A DNA stretch of 21,979 nt from a virus. Location of the stretch: positions 1 through 21,979 of the IMG/VR virus record IMGVR_UViG_3300027754_000488; one strand, 5' to 3'. Each line of letters begins with the position of its first letter. Positions within the stretch are counted from its first letter, which is position 1. The position numbers and the translations under genes were made by a program. Positions 15,035-21,459 of this stretch are shown here, piece after piece. A model generated the notes under the pieces. It did not search any database. It was not told the origin of the DNA and saw only the letters and a program-made list of their open reading frames with translations.

Positions 15035-16147
15035 TAGTGCATGCGCCATTTCAGGAAATGTCTTTGCAAAATCCAATCCTCGATACTGATCGTGTTGATG
15101 TAATCGCTGACAGAACTGTTCAAACTGATCGCTGTGATCTGCGTTGGCAATCATTCTGGCCCAGGTACGCACATCTTCATAATGACTGTGAGACAGATGG
15201 TTAACAATGTATTGTTTGTTGGGCCATACTGTGGGTCTCATATGTGTAGGACTATGCACCCTGCCCAGCCACGGCCTTGGTAATCCTATATTCGCACACC
15301 AGGTGAAGAATTCGTCTAGATAAAAAATATTATAGGCACTTACCGTGTGACTCACGCTGAGTTTGAGATTAGGCAACGGATGTTGTAGATATTTTGCCAC
15401 ATTGGCTTGTGTGACTTCCCAGTTGGCCGGGTAACGTATATATTCGTATTTTTCACCCACACCATCTATGCTGAGTTGGATATCTACTTCACGAAAGTGA
15501 TTCCATAGCCTCCACCAATCCGCATCCGGGAACACAGTTGCGTTGGTGGTATAGTGCAAGGAGATATTGTGTGCTTGTCCTGATTTGATATAATGAGTCA
15601 GCAGTTTCTTTTGTTCTGCTAGCCCACTTAGAAATGGCTCTCCTCCGGGTATGTCCAGATGTATTATACCAGGTGCCTGTGATATAAAAGTTTTGACGAA
15701 ATCATTTCGATAAAACTTCACCGGCCGAAAATCTTGCCCATATATGTCCAGATATTCTTTGTGCCACCGACTACTGGCATCACTGCTGCAGGTGATGCAT
15801 TTTAGATTACAAGTGTTTCCAAATGCTATACTGGCAGTGAGCCATTGATCACTGTCCAGTTTATATTGAGCATAGTGTGTGTGCCATCGATCATGATCCA
15901 ATTGACGTTTACTTTTTATGTTGTTATCTTCATCGAGCTGGCATCGAATACACCCTGTGGGCCAGGTATCTTGAGTGAATTTTTTCTTGAGATCGTCCAA
16001 GAAGGCACTGCCGGAATATTGGTCCAATGAATGAGTTTGTATATTGAATATCGGATCGTCAACTGCACGTTGATATTTACAACAAGGCATTATAATTCCT
16101 TGAGGATCTATATCAATATTGGTCCAGGGAGAATAGCAAAAGGGCAT
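15020..16147 (-). CDS. Radical SAM protein with cysteine-rich N-terminal segment
   Basis: 375 aa from the ATG at 16147. The frame extends 16 codons upstream but would cross the promoter. The radical SAM cluster motif NTCNLKCITC holds C113, C117 and C120 (CxxxCxxC), and GGEP at 168-171 is the SAM-contacting motif. The N-terminus has CC at 22-23 and C66/C69 around FCYSPWTNIDIDPQGIIMPC and CIRCQ, resembling the auxiliary-cluster domain of twitch/SPASM-type enzymes but placed before the core. QLSIDGVGEKYEYIRYP is a typical later core segment. These enzymes often modify peptides or small metabolites. The substrate is unknown. It is a monocistronic leaderless unit between a terminator and the next operon's promoter. 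Confidence 0.87.
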   Translation of the reverse strand: MPFCYSPWTNIDIDPQGIIMPCCKYQRAVDDPIFNIQTHSLDQYSGSAFLDDLKKKFTQDTWPTGCIRCQLDEDNNIKSKRQLDHDRWHTHYAQYKLDSDQWLTASIAFGNTCNLKCITCSSDASSRWHKEYLDIYGQDFRPVKFYRNDFVKTFISQAPGIIHLDIPGGEPFLSGLAEQKKLLTHYIKSGQAHNISLHYTTNATVFPDADWWRLWNHFREVDIQLSIDGVGEKYEYIRYPANWEVTQANVAKYLQHPLPNLKLSVSHTVSAYNIFYLDEFFTWCANIGLPRPWLGRVHSPTHMRPTVWPNKQYIVNHLSHSHYEDVRTWARMIANADHSDQFEQFCQRLHQHDQYRGLDFAKTFPEMAHALLTVE

Positions 16148-16154
16148 AGTGTAT

Positions 16155-16183
16155 ATAGTAGCATCTTTCAAAAACAAAGTCAA
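16155..16183 (-). promoter_or_regulatory. Sigma70-type promoter of the radical SAM gene
   Basis: On the minus strand, -35 TTGACT (16178-16183), 17 nt, -10 TACTAT (16155-16160), then ATACACT and the ATG at 16147. The first bases of the -35 are also the last bases of the preceding terminator's T-run. Confidence 0.75.
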
Positions 16184-16206
16184 AAAAACAGGCACCTAAG
16201 TGCCTG
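16182..16206 (-). terminator. Rho-independent terminator
   Basis: Minus-strand stem CAGGCAC / GTGCCTG (7 bp, loop TTAG, 16189-16206) is followed by seven T residues (16182-16188). It ends the transcript of the ATPase, small ORF and structured-RNA unit, and its T-run merges into the next -35 box. Confidence 0.88.
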
Positions 16207-16275
16207 CTATAAAGTTCGGGCGGAGCCAACCTATCCCGAACGTTTCATTGGCTGTGAAGCCATGACTTAAACAAT
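16207..16275 (-). ncRNA. Structured RNA segment before the terminator
   Basis: On the minus strand two hairpins precede the terminator. Hairpin A is TGGCT-TCAC-AGCCA (16249-16262). Hairpin B is a 7-bp GTTCGGG/CCCGAAC stem (16214-16241) with a 14-nt loop. The loop holds UUGGCU (16224-16229), fully complementary to AGCCAA at 16248-16253, which includes the 3' arm of hairpin A. The two pairings exclude each other, so the RNA could form either hairpin A or a pseudoknot-like structure. It could be a small RNA, a 3'UTR or an attenuator. I do not recognise a known riboswitch class. A 10-codon frame (16231-16263) exists here but has no support. Confidence 0.5.
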
Positions 16276-16407
16276 CTGATGCATCACTCGACTCAGATAC
16301 CAAGCACTGATAACCAAACAGATCCATCCTGAGATAGGCGACTCTTGCTCAAAGCTCATTTTGGCAAACCACCCATTCAGCAACATCCACAAGATTGAGA
16401 TATCCAT
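16267..16407 (-). CDS. 46-aa small hydrophobic protein
   Basis: An ATG at 16407, just after the ATPase stop (16409-16411), opens 46 codons to TAA at 16267-16269. The product has two hydrophobic stretches, ISILWMLLNGWFA (about 3-15) and ISGWICLVISAWYL (about 25-38), separated by a polar KMSFEQESP segment. It looks like a small two-span membrane protein, a type common but mostly uncharacterised in phages. The ribosome-binding site is weak, so coupling to ATPase translation is likely. Being small, it remains tentative. Confidence 0.5.
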   Translation of the reverse strand: MDISILWMLLNGWFAKMSFEQESPISGWICLVISAWYLSRVMHQIV

Positions 16408-16408
16408 A

Positions 16409-17437
16409 TCAGTCTGCTGCCTTCATGCAGGTATTCTCTGCCAGTCGACGCCAGTTGTCGGGACTCAGTTTGCGCAAGTCGGCAATCTTCAACGCCATAC
16501 GCAGGCTCATCTCACGCAAGCGAACTTGGTTAGTCTCCATAAACTCAAAGATGCTGTCTTGAGTTTCGGGCTCAAAGTCGTAGCCATCAAATAACACGCC
16601 GTCTTTGGCAATCTGCTTGATACGCAAGATCTTGTCACGCATGGTGTCCACGGTCAAGTCCAAGTAATGGCAACGACTTTGCAGTGCGTCCAAGTGATCG
16701 CGCAGTTTCTGCGATTTCATCTTGTCAAACTTCATGTTGGTGATAAAGATCACTGAGCCTTTGAACTCGAACTGATCTGGGATGCCTTCACGACGCAGTG
16801 CGCTAGACTCTGACAACCATGAAATCTTACGCTTCTTGCCCGAATCCAACGCACCCTTGAGCAAGTTCAAACATACGTCGTCGAGCAGGATGCTATCACA
16901 GTCATCAAACACCAAGACGCAATTAGGGTCTGAGTATTTGTACAGAGTTTGATACAGGCCAATAGGAGTTGCAGAACCTTTCACAACTTCTGCGCGAAGC
17001 CGCTTGCCTGCTAAACGATCGAACAGTGTGGCCTTTTCAATTTCTTGTTCCACGCCGTAGCTCTTGCCAACACCCGGAGGGCCCGACACGATCATTGCGC
17101 GGATGTCGCCGCCAATGCATGCCTTGCTCATTTCTGTCAGGATCTCAAAACGCTCGCGTATGCGAGTCATTGCTTCTTCTTCAGTCTCTACCACGAAACT
17201 AGATGCCTTGGCAGCGGGTGTGTTCATTTCCACGCTGTCACCACTCACCATCTCGTAGTCAGTGATAGCATCAACACGGATGCGGATTGTGGCAGGGCAA
17301 TTGGGGAAGGTGCCGTCATTTTGCACGGTTACATAACCGCCTTTGGCACCAGTTTGGAAGCCGCTGACTAGAGCGAAGCTTTGGTTTTTTACAGTTTTGC
17401 CGCGATACTCGCCGCGTACGATACGAATTGCACTCAT
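16409..17437 (-). CDS. AAA+ family ATPase
   Basis: 342 aa. The N-terminal 90 residues form a beta-rich domain (IRIVRGEYRGKTV, AKGGYVTVQNDGTF) of unknown role. The AAA+ core has Walker A GPPGVGKS (119-126), Walker B VLVFDDCDS (174-182), sensor-1-like VIFITN (229-234), and the helical lid after about 255. It is not the gp44 clamp loader, because that family's other motifs are missing. AAA+ proteins of this kind in phages may remodel protein or DNA complexes, and the target is unknown. A strong AGGAG lies 8 nt before the ATG, with a leader of about 160 nt carrying two promoters. This contrasts with the leaderless genes nearby and suggests high, separately controlled expression. Confidence 0.87.
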   Translation of the reverse strand: MSAIRIVRGEYRGKTVKNQSFALVSGFQTGAKGGYVTVQNDGTFPNCPATIRIRVDAITDYEMVSGDSVEMNTPAAKASSFVVETEEEAMTRIRERFEILTEMSKACIGGDIRAMIVSGPPGVGKSYGVEQEIEKATLFDRLAGKRLRAEVVKGSATPIGLYQTLYKYSDPNCVLVFDDCDSILLDDVCLNLLKGALDSGKKRKISWLSESSALRREGIPDQFEFKGSVIFITNMKFDKMKSQKLRDHLDALQSRCHYLDLTVDTMRDKILRIKQIAKDGVLFDGYDFEPETQDSIFEFMETNQVRLREMSLRMALKIADLRKLSPDNWRRLAENTCMKAAD

Positions 17438-17482
17438 TTGGTTGGCTCCTAATGTGCTGTTGAACTTACTTACTAAGCTGTT

Positions 17483-17511
17483 AGTATAGCAAAATACCCA
17501 TTATTGGTCGA
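17483..17511 (-). promoter_or_regulatory. Second, proximal promoter of the ATPase unit
   Basis: On the minus strand, -35 TCGACC (17506-17511), 17 nt, -10 TATACT (17483-17488). The -10 is good (5 of 6) and the -35 moderate. The -35 is embedded in the palindrome TGGTCGACCA (17505-17514), a possible operator. Confidence 0.5.
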
Positions 17512-17598
17512 CCACTTTGTGTCGTATTTTTTACCAACTTTTACTGCGAAATTTGCGACTTTTTTCAGCAATTTGGGTTCTTTTTGCTATATGTGTGC

Positions 17599-17627
17599 AT
17601 TGTAGCACGAGCAGAATTAATGGTCAA
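17599..17627 (-). promoter_or_regulatory. Distal sigma70-type promoter of the ATPase unit
   Basis: On the minus strand, -35 TTGACC (17622-17627), exactly 17 nt, -10 TACAAT (17599-17604). It lies directly after the stop of the glycosyltransferase gene and gives a leader of roughly 155 nt to the ATPase ATG at 17437. The AT-rich interval 17438-17598 contains no gene that I can support. Confidence 0.7.
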
Positions 17628-17633
17628 CCGGGG

Positions 17634-18341
17634 TCAGCGCCATAATTGTGCAATCGTAGGGTCTGATATCTGATGTGGCTTGGGGGATCCGTGGAACACT
17701 ACCACCGCAGCATCCGGAGAGATTTTGACTCCAGTGGCCGGCGATCGATGCTGGCGGCGTTGGAAATTATATCCGCCATCCAGGCATTGCCATCTAAAAC
17801 TCTGGAATAGCTTGTCGTCGAAAAATCTACGCTGATTGACATTGAGGGCTTTGGTGATATAATCCTGATCGCCTTGATTGTTTTTGGTCAGTTGGGCAAT
17901 GTCACCCTTGGAGAACTGATCCCATATCCAGGAAAAATTACTCACATTCCACCACATGAAACTGCTGTTGAATCCTTCGAAGTGTGAGTTTTGTAGATAT
18001 CTAAAATCTCTTATGCCCCAGAAATAACCGGTGTCATGATTCAACACCCAAGACAAATCTCGCACAACCACTGTGTCTAGATCTAGGTACAATAGGTTAC
18101 CTGCATGATGTTGGGGGTTGAACATCTGCATTTTGTACCACCAGGATTTTTTTGGTCCTGCGATACCCGGCCATTCAGTCAATATGTGTTTGATCATGTG
18201 AGGCGGCACAGATCTGTCATGTTCAGTATACACATGGAAACGGATGCCGCCAGGCAGATTCCGTGTCAACATGTTGTACAGATTTTCTACATAGCGCCAG
18301 TTATATCCGGTGCTGTGGATTACACAGGCACAATCGATCAT
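17634..18341 (-). CDS. GT-A glycosyltransferase-like protein
   Basis: 235 aa from the ATG at 18341, which overlaps the previous stop as ATGA. A start 11 codons upstream is possible. The N-terminus IDCACVIHSTGYNWRYVENL is a nucleotide-sugar-binding type strand and helix. LLYLDLDTVVV at 83-93 carries the DxD metal motif (D87, D89) typical of GT8-like enzymes, and FNSSFMWWNVS follows as the usual acceptor-side segment. The C-terminus has an HG (VVVFHGSPKPH) like the GT8 HGxxKPW motif. It probably transfers a sugar to phage DNA, virion protein or host glycan; the target is unknown. It is the second gene of the 19192-17634 unit. Confidence 0.87.
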   Translation of the reverse strand: MIDCACVIHSTGYNWRYVENLYNMLTRNLPGGIRFHVYTEHDRSVPPHMIKHILTEWPGIAGPKKSWWYKMQMFNPQHHAGNLLYLDLDTVVVRDLSWVLNHDTGYFWGIRDFRYLQNSHFEGFNSSFMWWNVSNFSWIWDQFSKGDIAQLTKNNQGDQDYITKALNVNQRRFFDDKLFQSFRWQCLDGGYNFQRRQHRSPATGVKISPDAAVVVFHGSPKPHQISDPTIAQLWR

Positions 18342-19192
18342 AGTTCCAGACACAGGGCGATTCTTTTTAGCCATAAGCCTTCCGTTAGTTCATCAAGAGT
18401 GTATTCAGTATGGCAGATCTCAGTCAACCATTGCTGTCTATCTGCCCGGTATGGTTTTTCTATATCTTCTACAGCAACCGACACTGGTGCGGCCAGACTG
18501 GATTCGTGGACCACAGGTCTGCAACCCGATATGGCTGCTTGTATGCCTGGTCCAGAGTTGTAATTAACCACAGCATGATATGCATAATCCATATCAAACC
18601 CGTCGTAGGTATTGGGCACAGATCTTGGTATTTCCAATCTTACTCCGGTAGGCAAGTGCGGTAGATTCAATCGTGATCTAGGATGTGGTCGAACAATAAT
18701 GGGCCGATCGCTCACAGCCTGTAGATCCCGTATGCGATCCAACACCCAGGATTCTTGACTGGGCAAGTCTTGAACCTGCAGGCTACGGCTATGCTGTGCA
18801 GCTATCATGATGTCTGGCCTGTGGCTGTTGTTTGTTGATAACTTTACACCCAGCTTGGCCGGGCGATCAGGATCTAGATCTTGTGTGTGTCCGTAATAGC
18901 CCTGTGATGTCACATGATTTACTGCAATCTTCCAAGTGCGACCCCTATGTAATGCACCCACTTCAATTATGATTACTGGACGATTCAATCGACGATAATG
19001 TTCATACACCTGTTGATTGGCCCGCATGCGACCATTCCATAACACAGACCAAATTATTGCAGCATCAGTATCCCAGGTATTTTCTTTTGTTTGCAACCCG
19101 TGAGCATGCAATGCTGTTAGTACTGCTGACATAACAGGAGGGCTGTTCCCAGCTGATTGCGAGGGAAAATAAGATAGGGTTTTTATGCTCAC
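18338..19192 (-). CDS. GT-B/capsule-type sugar transferase-like protein
   Basis: 284 aa with a GTG start, because no ATG is close and the N-terminus IKTLSYFPSQSAGN makes a good first strand. A start at Met22 is less likely. Marks of capsule-type (Kps/GT-B-like) transferases are RPIIVRPHPRSR (strand with HPR), AVVNYNSGPGIQAAISGCRPVV (Ser/Gly donor-binding loop) and the C-terminal block with RQQWLTEICHTEYTLDELTEG. The last two blocks match the plus-strand protein at 20004-20816 (AVVAFNSTAATEAIIAGVPVF; RHAWLCHLAYGQFHIDEFKNG), so the two are paralogues. The gene is divergent from 19204 with only 11 nt between starts. Confidence 0.82.
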   Translation of the reverse strand: MSIKTLSYFPSQSAGNSPPVMSAVLTALHAHGLQTKENTWDTDAAIIWSVLWNGRMRANQQVYEHYRRLNRPVIIIEVGALHRGRTWKIAVNHVTSQGYYGHTQDLDPDRPAKLGVKLSTNNSHRPDIMIAAQHSRSLQVQDLPSQESWVLDRIRDLQAVSDRPIIVRPHPRSRLNLPHLPTGVRLEIPRSVPNTYDGFDMDYAYHAVVNYNSGPGIQAAISGCRPVVHESSLAAPVSVAVEDIEKPYRADRQQWLTEICHTEYTLDELTEGLWLKRIALCLEL

Positions 19193-19198
19193 TAAATA
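19191..19198 (+). promoter_or_regulatory. Late-type promoter variant, ACTAAATA
   Basis: ACTAAATA ends 5 nt (TCTGA) before the ATG at 19204, the same spacing as CATAAATA before the gene at 7956. No Shine-Dalgarno sequence precedes the ATG. It overlaps the start codon of the divergent gene. Confidence 0.45.
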
Positions 19199-19203
19199 TC
19201 TGA

Positions 19204-20007
19204 ATGAAATACTGTGTAGTTACCACTTTCAATGCCGCCGGTTACGAAAAATACGGTAAACGCATGATTCAAACTTTCTTGCGCACCTGGCCCACGGATG
19301 TGCAACTGGTGGTTTATGCTGAAAAATGTGCAGTACAAGAACATGCTGCCAATCTATTAGTACATGATCTTGAATTGGTCAGTCCAGAATTGGTAGCATT
19401 CAAAAATACCTGGCGCGATGTGCCCAAAGCCAATGGTGATGTCAGCAACGATCCTGCTCGGTCACGCCGCAAAGATGCTGGCAAAGGGTTCAAATGGGAC
19501 GCAGTTCGATTTGCTCACAAGGTCTACAGCATCTTCCATTGTGCAAAAAACACACCTTGCGATTGGTTGTTGTGGATGGATGCTGACACCATTTGCCATA
19601 GTACAATCACACAGTCCGATCTTGACAGACTGTGCTTCAGTTTGGTTGATCTGTGCTTCTTAGGGCGCAGCCGCAAATATACTGAATGTGGATTGTATGC
19701 AATGAGATTGGCAAGTCCTGCGATCCAATCATTTTTACAAAAATTTCAAGCGGCATACGATCATGCCGAAACTGGAATTTTTACCCTAGACGAATGGCAT
19801 GATAGTTTTGTGTTTGATGCTGTGCGAAAACAATGCAATCTGATCGAATTAGACTGGAGCAGTCATTTGATCTCTGGTGAAGGACATCCTTTGATCAATA
19901 GTGATTGGGGTGCATACCTAGATCATCTCAAAGGCGACAGAAAAGATCAAGGGCGCAGTAGAAGAGCAGACTTAAAAGTCAAACGAACCGAAGCATACTG
20001 GCAATGA
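19204..20007 (+). CDS. GT-A glycosyltransferase-like protein
   Basis: 267 aa. The N-terminus MKYCVVTTFNAAGYEKYGKR resembles GT-A enzymes in which the first strand is followed by an acceptor-handling helix. KWDAVRFAHKVYSI then WLLWMDADTI (121-130) gives the DxD metal motif in MDADT. CGLYAMRL and LDEWHDSFVFD look like the usual later substrate contacts. The basic tail (GDRKDQGRSRRADLKVKR) is notable. Similar proteins are seen in aquatic phages. Likely transfers a sugar in surface or virion glycosylation. It starts the plus-strand unit behind an ACTAAATA box and is coupled to the next gene by ATGA. Confidence 0.85.
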   Translation: MKYCVVTTFNAAGYEKYGKRMIQTFLRTWPTDVQLVVYAEKCAVQEHAANLLVHDLELVSPELVAFKNTWRDVPKANGDVSNDPARSRRKDAGKGFKWDAVRFAHKVYSIFHCAKNTPCDWLLWMDADTICHSTITQSDLDRLCFSLVDLCFLGRSRKYTECGLYAMRLASPAIQSFLQKFQAAYDHAETGIFTLDEWHDSFVFDAVRKQCNLIELDWSSHLISGEGHPLINSDWGAYLDHLKGDRKDQGRSRRADLKVKRTEAYWQ

Positions 20008-20816
20008 ACTGGATCTGTCTAAGTAAAAATGGCGAGGACGAGTACATTGACATGTTTGCTCGTGGTGCCGGCATGGAGCCTACGCCCCTGGAAACTTGGA
20101 ACTATGCAGACAGCACAGACCCGCTGGTGTTGCGTGGCATCATGAAACACAAGATAATCAAACGCTGTTGGCAGGACAAAAGATTCTTCTGGTATATGGA
20201 TTCGGGTTACTTGGGCAATCGTCCCAGCATAAAAAATCCCAATGGATGGAAACATTGGCATCGCATCGTGCCTAACAATTTACAGCACGATCAAGTGATA
20301 CCACGTCCGGCTGATAGATTAAAACAATTAGATCTGCACATGAGGCCGTATCATCAACATAGTCGTGACATATTGATTGTTGCTCCGGATCATAAACCTT
20401 GTGCTTTTTATGGGTTTGAATTGGAAGATTGGTTGACTGATGTCAAGACCAAACTCAGCATGTACACAGATCGCCCAATAAAAATACGTGAACGCCCGGC
20501 CAGCAGAATGGATCGCAAAACCCAACGTGCCGAAGATTGGCTGGCAGATGTACATGCTGTGGTCGCATTCAACAGCACCGCAGCCACAGAAGCCATAATA
20601 GCAGGTGTACCAGTGTTTGCCACAGCACCTTGCAATGCTGCTAACCCAATGAGCAATCACGATCTTTCTAAAATCGAAGAGCCGTGGTTTCCCACAGATG
20701 ATCAACGCCATGCTTGGCTTTGCCATCTTGCATATGGACAGTTCCATATAGACGAATTTAAAAATGGTATGGCATACCGCATACTTAAACAAACACAGGA
20801 GATGATAAATGGCTGA
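20004..20816 (+). CDS. GT-B/capsule-type sugar transferase-like protein (paralogue)
   Basis: 270 aa, paralogous to the minus-strand protein at 18338-19192 through its C-terminal half: RPIKIRERPASR, HAVVAFNSTAATEAIIAGVP with the donor-binding Ser/Thr-Glu, then WFPTDDQRHAWLCHLAYGQF. DILIVAPDHKPCAFYGFELEDW starts the second domain. The first 100 residues differ and may set acceptor choice. It is coupled to the upstream glycosyltransferase by ATGA and overlaps the FkbM gene by 8 nt, so the three act as one unit. Confidence 0.82.
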   Translation: MNWICLSKNGEDEYIDMFARGAGMEPTPLETWNYADSTDPLVLRGIMKHKIIKRCWQDKRFFWYMDSGYLGNRPSIKNPNGWKHWHRIVPNNLQHDQVIPRPADRLKQLDLHMRPYHQHSRDILIVAPDHKPCAFYGFELEDWLTDVKTKLSMYTDRPIKIRERPASRMDRKTQRAEDWLADVHAVVAFNSTAATEAIIAGVPVFATAPCNAANPMSNHDLSKIEEPWFPTDDQRHAWLCHLAYGQFHIDEFKNGMAYRILKQTQEMING

Positions 20817-21459
20817 ACATTACGGATGGCACTTTCCGGATTTTGAAACACACTTTCCCAAGATGCTGAAGAAAAGTGTGGATAAAGGTCTACTGCCCGA
20901 ATATCAAGTGGCAGTCCGGAAACGAAGCATTGATCTTTGCAAGTCTCGTGGCATTGCATTAGACATCGGTGCCAACGTGGGACTATGGAGTCGAGATTTA
21001 GTTAAGAATTTTGCCAAAGTTATCGCATTCGAACCAGTGGGATTATTTAGAGAATGTCTGGAAAAAAATGTCTCAGGTGATAATTTTTTCATCAGTCCAA
21101 TGGCACTAGGAGATCAGGACAGTCGAGGAACCATGATCATAACTGAAGAGAATAGTGGGCATAGCCATTTGGATCCTGCTAGCATGGGCACCGGGGATGT
21201 GCAGATTGTACGTCTTGACAATTTAAATTTGCAGGGTGTGGACTATATAAAGATTGACTGCGAAGGTTATGAATATCGTGTGTTGCAAGGTGCAGAACAA
21301 ACAGTAAAACGCTGCCGACCCATCATGGTGATTGAACAGAAACCGCACGATGCTTACAGCAAAGAGTACGGGCAATTTGCTGCTATTAAATTGTTGGAAT
21401 CCTGGGGCATGGTCAAACTAGATCAAGTCAGAGATGATTGGATCATGGGATGGATGTAG
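20809..21459 (+). CDS. FkbM-family SAM-dependent methyltransferase
   Basis: 216 aa. SAM motif I is ALDIGANVGLWS (50-61), then VIAFEPVGLFRECLEKNV (acidic motif II) and a C-terminal DYIKIDCEGYEYRVLQGAEQ, the FkbM signature (IDxEGxE.xVLxGA). The N-terminal 45 residues are specific to this protein. FkbM enzymes O-methylate small molecules, sugars and lipids, so modification of the glycan made by its neighbours is a good guess. AGGAG lies 7 nt before the ATG. Confidence 0.88.
   Translation: MAEHYGWHFPDFETHFPKMLKKSVDKGLLPEYQVAVRKRSIDLCKSRGIALDIGANVGLWSRDLVKNFAKVIAFEPVGLFRECLEKNVSGDNFFISPMALGDQDSRGTMIITEENSGHSHLDPASMGTGDVQIVRLDNLNLQGVDYIKIDCEGYEYRVLQGAEQTVKRCRPIMVIEQKPHDAYSKEYGQFAAIKLLESWGMVKLDQVRDDWIMGWM

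Noticed and set aside
16207-16262. tRNA-like or known-riboswitch element
   Set aside because: The GTTCGGG stem looked like a T-arm at first, but its loop is 14 nt and there is no anticodon or acceptor arrangement. No known riboswitch signature could be matched, so it is listed only as a structured RNA.
16231-16263. 10-codon frame MASQPMKRSG on the minus strand
   Set aside because: Too short and without a ribosome-binding site. Its bases are better explained by hairpins A and B.
16409-17437. Clamp-loader large subunit (gp44) assignment
   Set aside because: Walker motifs are present, but the clamp-loader signatures are missing and the extra N-terminal beta domain does not fit.
20328-20792. 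154-codon minus-strand frame opposite the GT-B-like gene
   Set aside because: Cys/Ile/Phe-rich without family features or start signal. The plus-strand protein aligns with a paralogue.
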